A DNA stretch of 20,668 bases, from the NCBI GenBank assembly GCA_016867175.1, contig VGKF01000004.1, forward strand, positions 1 through 20,668, read 5' to 3'. Below, piece by piece: positions 14,369 through 20,668 of the stretch. The notes below the pieces were generated by a model. The model searched no databases. It was not told the DNA's origin and was given only the letters and a program-made list of their open reading frames with translations. Every line of letters starts with the position of its first letter. Position 1 is the stretch's first letter. Both the position numbers and the translations under genes were made by a program. The stretch comes from Candidatus Omnitrophota bacterium. GTDB lineage: Bacteria > Omnitrophota > Gorgyraeia > Gygaellales > Profunditerraquicolaceae.

Positions 14369-14442
14369 TCCCGCCCTAGTATGTAGAGGAGGGCGGGAGA
14401 ATTAATCCCTTACGGGTGCTATCGGAGATCGCCCGTAAGGGA
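14369..14442 (+). repeat. Composite double-hairpin palindromic element upstream of pyrR
   Basis: First hairpin with 9-base arms TCCCGCCCT/AGGGCGGGA (14369-14377, 14390-14398), then linker GAATTAA (14399-14405), then a second hairpin with 11-base arms TCCCTTACGGG/CCCGTAAGGGA (14406-14416, 14432-14442) and loop beginning TGCTATC. It lies after the attenuator terminator and ends 15 bases before the pyrR start, so only read-through RNA carries it. The last arm holds AAGGGA, near the pyrR ribosome-binding region. Confidence 0.85.
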
Positions 14443-14457
14443 GAGGATATATAACAA

Positions 14458-14997
14458 ATGAAAGAAAAAGCTAAAATATTAGATAAGGAAGCCTTGGGCC
14501 GCAGTCTCTTGCGCATAGCCCATGAGATTCTAGAGAAGAATAAGGGGACGGAAAGCCTGTGTCTAGTGGGTATCAGGAATCGCGGGGCATATTTAGCGCA
14601 GCGTATTGCCGCGTGCATCTTGAAGATAGACAACGCCAGCGTTCCGGTAGGGATACTCGATATCACCTTATACCGCGATGATCTTACCCTTATCGCTGCC
14701 CAGCCTGTGGTGCGTAAGACCGAGATAGGCTTTGACATCACCGATAAAAACATTGTCCTGGTAGACGATGTTTTGTATAGCGGTAGGACTATAAGGGCAG
14801 CCTTGGATGCGCTTATAGATCTGGGCCGGCCCCAGACAATCCAGTTGGCAGTATTAATTGACCGCGGCCACCGGGAGCTACCCGTACGCGCAGATTACGT
14901 AGGCAAGAATATTCCTACCTCTTTGCAGGAGATTGTAGAGGTGAGGCTTGCGGAAGTTGACGGAGTAGATGAAGTGGTTATAGTGGACAAGGAATAA
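14458..14997 (+). CDS. pyrR: PyrR: pyr operon attenuation regulator / uracil phosphoribosyltransferase-like
   Basis: 179 residues, the family's length. The PRPP-binding motif VLVDDVLYSGRTIRAALDAL lies at about 100-119; ITLYRDDL and the end PTSLQEIVEVRLAEVDGVDEVVI are typical of PyrR. By family knowledge it binds UMP and leader RNA, and often has weak uracil phosphoribosyltransferase activity. The matching leader hairpin and terminator upstream support the regulatory role directly. It is followed 4 bases later by pyrB. Ribosome-binding candidate AGAGG lies about 11 bases before the ATG. Confidence 0.96.
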   Translation: MKEKAKILDKEALGRSLLRIAHEILEKNKGTESLCLVGIRNRGAYLAQRIAACILKIDNASVPVGILDITLYRDDLTLIAAQPVVRKTEIGFDITDKNIVLVDDVLYSGRTIRAALDALIDLGRPQTIQLAVLIDRGHRELPVRADYVGKNIPTSLQEIVEVRLAEVDGVDEVVIVDKE

Positions 14998-15001
14998 TAG
15001 G

Positions 15002-15946
15002 ATGGTTTGGACGAGAAAGGATCTGCTGGGCTTAGAGGATTTAAGCAAAGAAGAGCTTGAGTTGATCCTTGCCACCGCCGATTCTTTTAAAGAGGTCTCC
15101 AGCCGCGAGATTAAAAAGGTCCCGGCACTTCGCGGTAAGACCGTAGTAAATCTATTTTATGAGCCTTCTACCCGCACGCGCGTCTCCTTTGAAATAGCAG
15201 CCAAAAGATTATCCGCAGACGTGATTAATATCGCAACCGAAACCTCAAGCGTCCAGAAGGGCGAGACGCTTATTGATACCGGCACCAATATCCAGGCCCT
15301 GAAGGCCGATATCATCGTGATGCGGCATAATTACTCCGGGGCAGCAGCAATGCTTGCGCGTCACCTTAATATCAGCGTAGTCAATGCCGGAGACGGTTGG
15401 CATGAGCATCCTACGCAGGCGCTTTTAGATATCTTTACCCTGAAGGAAAAATTGGGCAGGATAGACGGATTAAAGGTAAGCATCATAGGAGATATCGCGC
15501 ACTCCCGCGTAGCCCGCTCCAATATCTGGGGGCTGACTAAATTAGGCGCCGAGGTCACAGTCTGCGCGCCGCCAATGCTTATTCCGCCTGCGATTGAACA
15601 GATGGGGGTAGTTGTCACCCACGGTATAGACGAGGCCTTACAACATGCCGACGCAGTAAATGTGCTGCGCATGCAGTTTGAACGCGATACAGAAGGCGCT
15701 TTCCCGCGGCAACTAGAATACTTTAAGAGCTTCGGCATCACCCAGGAGAGGCTCTCCAAGGCTAAAAAGGATATTATCGTTATGCACCCTGGGCCGCTTA
15801 ACCGCGGGGTTGAGATTTCAAGCGAAGTAGCTGACGGCATAAACTCAGTAATCCTGGAACAGGTCACTAATGGCATTGCCGTGAGGATGGCAGTGCTGTT
15901 TCTGGTCTCTCAAGGCCACGATAAAAAATATGAGACTACTAATTAA
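15002..15946 (+). CDS. pyrB: Aspartate carbamoyltransferase, catalytic subunit
   Basis: 314 residues. The carbamoyl-phosphate motif FYEPSTRTRVSFE lies at about 52-64. SVQKGETL with the active-site Lys, MRHNYSGAA, GDGWHEHPTQALLDI, the GDIAHSRVARSN aspartate-domain segment and HPGPLNRGVEI all match ATCase rather than ornithine carbamoyltransferase. It condenses carbamoyl phosphate with aspartate, the committed step of pyrimidine synthesis. No pyrI regulatory gene is adjacent. Its last 17 bases overlap the start of pyrC. Confidence 0.97.
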   Translation: MVWTRKDLLGLEDLSKEELELILATADSFKEVSSREIKKVPALRGKTVVNLFYEPSTRTRVSFEIAAKRLSADVINIATETSSVQKGETLIDTGTNIQALKADIIVMRHNYSGAAAMLARHLNISVVNAGDGWHEHPTQALLDIFTLKEKLGRIDGLKVSIIGDIAHSRVARSNIWGLTKLGAEVTVCAPPMLIPPAIEQMGVVVTHGIDEALQHADAVNVLRMQFERDTEGAFPRQLEYFKSFGITQERLSKAKKDIIVMHPGPLNRGVEISSEVADGINSVILEQVTNGIAVRMAVLFLVSQGHDKKYETTN

Positions 15947-17210
15947 GGCAGGCAGGGTCGTTGACCCGGCGAATAAGATAGACGCAGTAACAGATATCTT
16001 GATAGAAGATAATAAGATCGCCCTGGTGGATGAGCAGATTAAGATAGACACAGATCTTACGATAGAGGCTCAAGGTAAAATAGTCATGCCTGGCATTATA
16101 GATATGCACGTGCATTTACGAGAGCCTGGCAGGGAAGATAAGGAGACTGTCGCCAGCGGCACAGCCGCTGCGCTCAGGGGCGGGGTGACCACCCTCTTGG
16201 CTATGCCCAATACCACTCCTGCCATAGATAACCCGCAAACAGCTGCGCTTTTAAAAGAGATTATCAACAGAACAGCGCAGGCAGGCGTATTGCTGGCCGG
16301 GGCAATTACCAAGGACAGGCTAGGTAAAGAGCTGGTAGATATTCCTAGCCTTAAAAAAGTTGGCGTAGTCGCGCTTTCTGATGATGGCTCTTCCGTGGAT
16401 TCCGATGAGCTTATGTTTATGGCGCTGAAGCGCGCCAAAAGAGAGGGCATCCTTATAATCTGCCACTCCGAAGATAAAGGATTATCCGCGCAGGGGGTAG
16501 TAAACCTTGGTTTGACCTCTACCCGCTTGGGCTTACGGGGGATATCCTGCGAGTCAGAATATAAAAGAGTGGAGCGCGATATAAAGCTGGCAGAGAAAGC
16601 AGGCGCGGCAGTGCATATCGCGCATGTAAGCTGCCGTAAGTCGGTTGATATTATTGCCAAAGCCAAGCAGCGGGGAGTAAGGGTTACTGCCGAAACCGCT
16701 CCGCACTATTTTACTTTTACCGAAGAGGCGGTTTTAGGGTATGATACGAACATGAAGATGAACCCTCCCTTGCGGAGTCTCGATGACCTGGCAGCTATAA
16801 AAGAAGCCCTGCACGAAGGCATAATAGATGTAATTGCCTCAGACCACGCCCCGCATACCGAAAATGAAAAAGAGATTGAGTTTGTGCGGGCAGAGTTTGG
16901 CGTGGTGGGGCTCCAGACAGAACTTTCGGCAGCGGTCAGTGAGCTTATAGAGCCAGGCATATTAGGCTGGCCAGGCCTGGTTGAGAAGTTATCGGTTAAC
17001 CCAGCCAGGATTTTAGGCTTGAAAAAAGGCAGCCTCTGTGTTGGCAGCGATGCCGACCTGGTAGTAGTTGACCCCCAAAGAGTTTGGCAGGTGGGCAAAG
17101 AAGCCCTGGTCTCAAGGTCCAAAAATTCAGCCTTCCTAGGCAAAGTACTAAAGGGTAGAGTAGAATACACTATTTATAACGGCAAGGTAGTTTATGCGCG
17201 AAGTGCATGA
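15930..17210 (+). CDS. pyrC: Dihydroorotase (type I)
   Basis: 426 residues of the amidohydrolase fold. Metal ligands are visible: HVHLREPG (His60, His62), the bridging SDDGSSV aspartate, ICHSED, HIAHVS and ASDHAPH (Asp305). ETAPHYF and the C-terminal VGSDADLVVVDP beta-sandwich segment complete the type I signature. All key residues are kept, so it should be catalytic rather than a pseudo-DHOase partner. Starts inside pyrB; its stop overlaps the next gene's start by 4 bases (ATGA). Confidence 0.96.
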   Translation: MRLLIKAGRVVDPANKIDAVTDILIEDNKIALVDEQIKIDTDLTIEAQGKIVMPGIIDMHVHLREPGREDKETVASGTAAALRGGVTTLLAMPNTTPAIDNPQTAALLKEIINRTAQAGVLLAGAITKDRLGKELVDIPSLKKVGVVALSDDGSSVDSDELMFMALKRAKREGILIICHSEDKGLSAQGVVNLGLTSTRLGLRGISCESEYKRVERDIKLAEKAGAAVHIAHVSCRKSVDIIAKAKQRGVRVTAETAPHYFTFTEEAVLGYDTNMKMNPPLRSLDDLAAIKEALHEGIIDVIASDHAPHTENEKEIEFVRAEFGVVGLQTELSAAVSELIEPGILGWPGLVEKLSVNPARILGLKKGSLCVGSDADLVVVDPQRVWQVGKEALVSRSKNSAFLGKVLKGRVEYTIYNGKVVYARSA

Positions 17211-17674
17211 AGCTTATTGTAAGCCAGGAACTCGGCCACTTAGCCAGGTGGCTGCGGATCCTGGGGCTGGATGCAGCATATTTTAGCCGGGATAATAGCG
17301 GCTCTCTAATTATCCAGGCCCTCAGGGAAGAGCGGATTATATTGACGCGTAATCATCGCCTACCCAGGTCAGCCGGTATCAGATTAGTGCAGATTGAGTC
17401 AGAGAAGATAAAACCTCAACTGGTTGAGGTCCTGAGAAAGTTACGGCTTAAACTAGATCCCAGCCGCATGTTTAGCCGCTGTGTCCTTTGCAATGAAGAA
17501 TTAGCCAGGGCAGATAAAGAAACGATAAAAATGCGCGTGCCGGAATATGTATTTAAAACCCAGGATGAATTTTTTTGCTGCCCCAAATGCGAGCGTGTTT
17601 ATTGGCAGGGTACGCACTGGGGTAATGTCGAGTTAGCTTTGAAAGAAATAACCGCAAATTCCAAATCCCAATAA
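17207..17674 (+). CDS. Mut7-C / DUF82 family protein (PIN-like fold with zinc ribbon)
   Basis: 155 residues. The N-terminal half, KLIVSQELGHLARWLRILGL then REERIILTRNHRL, follows the Mut7-C RNase-domain pattern. The C-terminal half has two Cys pairs (CVLC and CCPKC) and the family ending RVYWQGTHW, forming a zinc ribbon. Two positions that in many family members are acidic (the Asp before x-x-LG and the Asp of TRD) are Ser6 and Asn49 here, so nuclease activity is uncertain. The last codons (through the stop at 17672-17674) are supplied by a palindromic repeat. Translationally coupled to pyrC (ATGA). Confidence 0.8.
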   Translation: MKLIVSQELGHLARWLRILGLDAAYFSRDNSGSLIIQALREERIILTRNHRLPRSAGIRLVQIESEKIKPQLVEVLRKLRLKLDPSRMFSRCVLCNEELARADKETIKMRVPEYVFKTQDEFFCCPKCERVYWQGTHWGNVELALKEITANSKSQ

Positions 17675-17728
17675 GTCCCAAATCCCAAATTTGGCACTTA
17701 TTGGTAGTATTGGAAATTGGGATTTGCG
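17653..17728. repeat. Palindromic repeat spanning the end of the Mut7-C gene
   Basis: Nested inverted arms: CGCAAAT/ATTTGCG (17653-17659, 17722-17728), CCAATAAGT/ACTTATTGG (17668-17676, 17696-17704) and CCAAAT/ATTTGG (17678-17683, 17689-17694), with the word CAAATCCCAA recurring on both strands. It overlaps the last seven codons and stop of the upstream gene and fills most of the gap before endonuclease Q. No T-run follows, so termination is not clear. Confidence 0.75.
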
Positions 17729-17748
17729 ACGAGCGAGAGCGAGGAGCC

Positions 17749-18987
17749 ATGGAGTTTATTGCAGATTTTCACGTGCATTCCAAATATTCCCGCGCCACCT
17801 CCAAGGATATGGATGTAAAACATATCGCCCAATGGGCCAAGCTTAAGGGTGTCACCCTTATGGGCAGCGGAGACTTTACCCATCATCTTTGGCTTGAGGA
17901 ACTAAAAGGTTCTTTAGAAGACATGGGGAATGGCTTATTTAAATACCAGGATACATATTTTATGCTGACCTCTGAGATCAGCAGTATTTATTCTAAAAAC
18001 GGCAGGACATACCGCATACATAATATTATTACCAGCCCCTCTTTTAAAACCGTAGATAAGATAAATGAGACGCTCTCCAGGCGCGGTAATCTTGCTTCGG
18101 ATGGCCGGCCCATTCTGGGGATAGATGCGGCAGAGCTGGCTCGCATCGTCTTTGATATTGATGAGAACTGCATGTTAATACCCGGGCATATCTGGACCCC
18201 CTGGTTTAGCCTGTTTGGCTCGATGTCAGGCTTTGATAGGATAGAAGATTGTTTTGAGAAGCAGACAGCAAAAATATTTGCCCTGGAGACCGGGCTCTCA
18301 AGCGACCCAGGGATGAACTGGCGGCTCTCCGCCCTGGATAAATACACCCTGGTCAGCAACTCCGATAGCCATAGCCCCTCTAAAATCGGCAGAGAGGCAA
18401 ATGTCTTTGACTGCGAACTTAATTATAAGGCTATCAGGGAGGTGCTAAAACAAAAAGATAAACAGAGGTTTTTATACACGATTGAGTTTTTCCCCGAGGA
18501 GGGAAAGTATCATTTTGACGGCCACCGTCTATGCGGAGTGCGCCTTGCCCCGCAAGAAACCAAAGAATATAAAGGCAGGTGTCCTAAGTGCGGTAAGCCC
18601 CTGACAGTAGGGGTAATGAACCGCGTAGAGCAGCTGGCTGACCGGCCAGCCGGTTATACGCCTTCAGGCGCTATCCCCTATAAGAATCTCATACCCTTTG
18701 ATGAGATTATAGCGGAGACCAAGGGCGTATCTAAGAGTTCGGTAGCAGTAGAAAGAGACTACCTCTCTTATGTTGGCAGGTTCGGTACAGAGTTTAATAT
18801 ATTGCTTAAGCTCTCAAGAGAAGAATTGCTAAAAGGCCTGCCTAGCCGCGTAGCCGAAGGGGTGCTTAGGGTACGCCAGGCGCAGGTTAATATTAAGGCA
18901 GGTTTTGACGGCGAATATGGAGTTATCTCTATTTTTGATGCAGGGCAAAAGGCCAGCGAAGGCGAGAAACAGCTAAGCCTATTTTAA
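17749..18987 (+). CDS. Endonuclease Q family protein (PHP domain)
   Basis: 412 residues from the ATG at 17749; an in-frame TTG at 17701 would add 16 residues lying in the palindromic repeat and is rejected. The protein begins MEFIADFHVHSKYSRAT (PHP metal ligands His8, His10), with SGDFTHHLWL, LTSEISSIY, PGHIWTPWFSLFGS and SNSDSHSPSKIGREAN. A zinc-binding part near 261-281 has a Cys followed by CPKC, then GVMNRVEQLADRP. This is the TIGR00375/EndoQ pattern known from archaea and some bacteria, where the enzyme nicks DNA 5' of deaminated bases such as uracil and hypoxanthine. GAGGAG sits only 2 bases from the ATG. Its stop shares a base with the next start. Confidence 0.88.
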   Translation: MEFIADFHVHSKYSRATSKDMDVKHIAQWAKLKGVTLMGSGDFTHHLWLEELKGSLEDMGNGLFKYQDTYFMLTSEISSIYSKNGRTYRIHNIITSPSFKTVDKINETLSRRGNLASDGRPILGIDAAELARIVFDIDENCMLIPGHIWTPWFSLFGSMSGFDRIEDCFEKQTAKIFALETGLSSDPGMNWRLSALDKYTLVSNSDSHSPSKIGREANVFDCELNYKAIREVLKQKDKQRFLYTIEFFPEEGKYHFDGHRLCGVRLAPQETKEYKGRCPKCGKPLTVGVMNRVEQLADRPAGYTPSGAIPYKNLIPFDEIIAETKGVSKSSVAVERDYLSYVGRFGTEFNILLKLSREELLKGLPSRVAEGVLRVRQAQVNIKAGFDGEYGVISIFDAGQKASEGEKQLSLF

Positions 18988-19481
18988 TGCAAAGCATAGT
19001 TATCTACTATTCTTATAGCGGCAACACTAAGCAGGTCGCCAGAGTGTTAGCAGAGCTTTTAGCGCAGAAGGGCGAGGTTGAAGAGATAGAGTTAAAGTGC
19101 CTGGATGAGCCTCGTTCGTTCTTTGCGCAATGCAAAAGGGCGTTTAGGAGGGTGCGGGGTAAAATACAGGAAGCGACGCTGGATCTCTCCGGGTATGATT
19201 TAGTCTGCCTGGGCACTCCGGTCTGGGCTTTGAGTCCTGCGCCAGCAATTAATACCTGCCTGGATCAGGCTGTTGGCCTGGGTGGTAAAAGGGCCGTATT
19301 ATTTACCACCTACGGTAGCGGCACGGGTAATCAGCGCTGTATTAATTACATGCAGGAGTTTTTATCAAAAAAAGGAGCTACGGCATTTAGCAGGTTCTCT
19401 ATTCAGCAGGCTAAGGTCAAAGATAAAGAGTTTATTGTTGCAGAGGTTAACAAAGCATTGCGCCTGTGGCCCAATGGATAG
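18987..19481 (+). CDS. Flavodoxin-like protein
   Basis: 164 residues. The FMN-phosphate loop YYSYSGNTKQVA lies at residues 7-18. GYDLVCLGTPVWALSPAPAI and VLFTTYGSGTG match the other two FMN-contact loops of short-chain flavodoxins. The partner and substrate are unknown. The final eight codons including the stop (19460-19481) lie inside the tRNA-Arg gene, so the C-terminus LRLWPNG is encoded by tRNA sequence. It is the last gene of the apparent pyr-operon run. Confidence 0.85.
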   Translation: MQSIVIYYSYSGNTKQVARVLAELLAQKGEVEEIELKCLDEPRSFFAQCKRAFRRVRGKIQEATLDLSGYDLVCLGTPVWALSPAPAINTCLDQAVGLGGKRAVLFTTYGSGTGNQRCINYMQEFLSKKGATAFSRFSIQQAKVKDKEFIVAEVNKALRLWPNG

Positions 19482-19534
19482 GGCACCAGCCTCCGGAGCT
19501 GGGTGTGCAGGTTCGATTCCCGCCAGGCGCACCA
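19460..19534 (+). tRNA. tRNA-Arg (anticodon CCG)
   Basis: Acceptor GCGCCTG/CAGGCGC, D stem GCCC/GGGC, anticodon stem CCAGC/GCTGG around loop CTCCGGA (anticodon CCG), T stem GCAGG/CCCGC with one A-C mismatch around TTCGATT, and an encoded CCA (19532-19534). Its first 22 bases overlap the end of the flavodoxin gene. Confidence 0.93.
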
Positions 19535-19539
19535 AAACC

Positions 19540-19612
19540 AGGGACGGTTCTGAGGTACGCTTAAAACTGTCCCCCAAGGGGACACTCTTAAGCGCAATTG
19601 AGAACCGTCCCT
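19540..19612. repeat. REP-like triple-stem palindrome
   Basis: Perfect 12-base outer arms AGGGACGGTTCT/AGAACCGTCCCT (19540-19551, 19601-19612), a middle stem CGCTTAA/TTAAGCG (19558-19564, 19588-19594) and an apical stem GTCCCC/GGGGAC (19569-19574, 19578-19583). It starts 5 bases after the tRNA-Arg CCA. Its GGGACGG-type arms resemble palindromes mobilised by REP-associated tyrosine transposases, but no transposase is in the window. No T-run follows. Confidence 0.85.
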
Positions 19613-19622
19613 AAAGAAAGAG

Positions 19623-20087
19623 ATGAAAAAGCAGATAGTAGGTATAATTGGGGGGCATGATTGTACGCTAGAAGTGGAGAAATTAGCCCATAATTTAGCT
19701 AAAAATCTGGCTAAAGTGGTTGGGATAATGGTTTCTGGAGGCTTAAGTGGGACAATGAAGGCGGCTTGTGCTGGTTTTAAGGCTGGAGGCGGCTTAACTA
19801 TAGGAATTTTACCGAGTTACAACAAAAAAGACGCAAATTCTTATGTAGACATAGCAATACCCACAGGCTTAGGCTTAGCCAGGAATCTTTTGGTGGTCAA
19901 GAGCGCAGATGTAGTAATAGCCCTGCCAGGCGAAGCAGGTACGCTCTCAGAGATAGCCTATTGTTTACAACTGGGTATACCGGTAATCAGCCTACGCTCC
20001 TGGGATATACCGGGCGTTATTAAGGTTAGAGGCGCGAAAGAGGCAATTAAAAAAGTACAATATATCTTAAAGAGGAGTAGAAAATGA
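19623..20087 (+). CDS. SLOG-family protein (TIGR00725 / LOG-like nucleotide-binding fold)
   Basis: 154 residues of a Rossmann-like fold. It begins KKQIVGIIGG, then VSGGLSGTMKAACAGF, GLGLARNLLVVKSADVVIALPGEAGTLSEIAYCLQLGIPVI. The P-G-x-x-G-T-x-x-E core is the SLOG/LOG signature. TIGR00725-type members are poorly characterised. The cytokinin-activating LOG enzymes use a similar motif, but this sequence alone does not prove nucleoside-monophosphate hydrolysis. The stop overlaps the carA start by 4 bases (ATGA), tying it to pyrimidine or nucleotide metabolism by context only. Confidence 0.8.
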   Translation: MKKQIVGIIGGHDCTLEVEKLAHNLAKNLAKVVGIMVSGGLSGTMKAACAGFKAGGGLTIGILPSYNKKDANSYVDIAIPTGLGLARNLLVVKSADVVIALPGEAGTLSEIAYCLQLGIPVISLRSWDIPGVIKVRGAKEAIKKVQYILKRSRK

Positions 20088-20668
20088 AAGCAATCCTGAT
20101 GCTGGAAGACGGTAAGAGTTTCGCTGCCCAGGCAGAAAGCGCAATCTCAGGCAGTATAGGCGAGGTTATCTTTAATACCGCGGTGGTAGGATACCAGCAG
20201 ATGCTTACTGATCCGGCAAATGCCGGAAAAATCCTGGTATTAACCTATCCTTTGATTGGCAATTACGGCTGCGCGCCAAAATTTAATGAGTCTAATAAAG
20301 TCTGGCTCTCCGGCCTGGCGATTAAAGAGGAGTCGCGCATCTATTCAAACTGGCAGGCAAAAGAGGGCTTAGGTGATTTCGTAAAAAGAAACAGCCTTCC
20401 CGTAATAAGCGAGGTCGATACCCGTACCCTGGCAGTGCATTTAAGACAGAAGGGAGCGTTATTAGGAGTTATTTCTACTGTTAGCTTTGAGAGTAAGGAG
20501 TTATTAAATAAGATCGCTGCCTTTCGCAATAAAGAAAAGATAAGCCTCTTAAATAAAATCTCAGTGGCAAAAAAAATAGAGCTGGGTAAGGAAAACAAGA
20601 AAAAACAAAGCATAGCCGTGCTGGATATAGGCATAACCCACAGCCTGATTGCGCAACTTGAAAAGCTG
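20084..20668 (+). CDS. carA: Carbamoyl-phosphate synthase small subunit, N-terminal part (runs off the window)
   Basis: 195 residues are visible of about 370. They begin MKAILMLEDGKSF, with GEVIFNTAVVGYQQMLTDPA, LTYPLIGNYGCAP, SNWQAKEGLGDFVKR, EVDTRTLAVHLRQKGALLGVI, all typical of CarA. The reading continues into the start of the class I glutaminase domain (SIAVLDIGITHSLIAQLEK); the catalytic Cys-His-Glu residues lie beyond the edge. It supplies ammonia from glutamine for carbamoyl phosphate, the substrate of the PyrB encoded upstream. A GAGGAG ribosome-binding site lies 7 bases before the ATG, inside the SLOG gene. carB probably follows, but is not seen. Confidence 0.95.
   Translation, partial: MKAILMLEDGKSFAAQAESAISGSIGEVIFNTAVVGYQQMLTDPANAGKILVLTYPLIGNYGCAPKFNESNKVWLSGLAIKEESRIYSNWQAKEGLGDFVKRNSLPVISEVDTRTLAVHLRQKGALLGVISTVSFESKELLNKIAAFRNKEKISLLNKISVAKKIELGKENKKKQSIAVLDIGITHSLIAQLEKL

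Noticed and set aside
17701..17748. TTG start for endonuclease Q at 17701
   Set aside because: The extra residues are encoded by the palindromic repeat; family members begin just before the F-H-x-H motif, matching the ATG at 17749.
20341..20634. 97-codon minus-strand open frame
   Set aside because: It is antisense to carA, whose protein is clearly recognisable in the plus-strand frame.

Overview
This window is a bacterial chromosome-origin region. A leftward block (parB, parA, short jag, yidC, yidD, rpmH; minus strand) and a rightward block (dnaA, dnaN, DciA-type gene, gyrB, gyrA and everything after; plus strand) diverge from a 381-base non-coding interval holding promoters in both directions and DnaA-box-like sites. 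The mixed features (long GyrB with a C-terminal insertion, PyrR-controlled pyr genes, endonuclease Q and Mut7-C genes, dispersed palindromes) suggest an uncultured lineage, possibly Omnitrophota or a relative. This lineage guess comes from general gene style and is only tentative. There is no phage, plasmid, transposase or CRISPR.

Region 1 (1-3140, minus strand): ParA/ParB segregation genes with a degenerate parS-like site in front of parA, then the membrane-insertion group rpmH-yidD-yidC-jag. Two oddities: rnpA is missing between rpmH and yidD, whose stop and start share a base, and Jag is reduced to its N-terminal domain. Region 2 (3141-11286): the putative oriC, then dnaA, dnaN, a DciA (DUF721) gene, gyrB and gyrA. 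recF is absent from its usual place after dnaN. GyrA carries Val at position 83.

Region 3 (11287-11721): tRNA-Glu followed by a compact array. Three further copies of the tRNA 3' end are each preceded by a palindrome. One of these copies is split in its T-loop by a 65-base two-hairpin insert. The array ends in a composite double hairpin just before glmS. Region 4 (11722-14213): glmS and rsmI, stop-start overlapped.

Region 5 (14214-19481): a pyrimidine operon with its own promoter, a PyrR-binding hairpin and an intrinsic terminator (attenuator), then pyrR, pyrB, pyrC, a Mut7-C protein, endonuclease Q and a flavodoxin-like gene, tightly packed except for a palindrome before endonuclease Q. The last codons of the flavodoxin gene lie inside tRNA-Arg(CCG). 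Region 6 (19535-20668): a REP-like triple palindrome, a SLOG-family gene and the 5' part of carA, which continues the pyrimidine theme.

The most notable signal is a family of small palindromic elements. The glmS-upstream and pyrR-upstream copies lie in opposite orientations, share a two-hairpin layout with a GAATTAA linker and the loop word TGCTATC, and differ by paired (compensatory) stem changes. Related hairpins sit in the tRNA-Glu 3'-end array.
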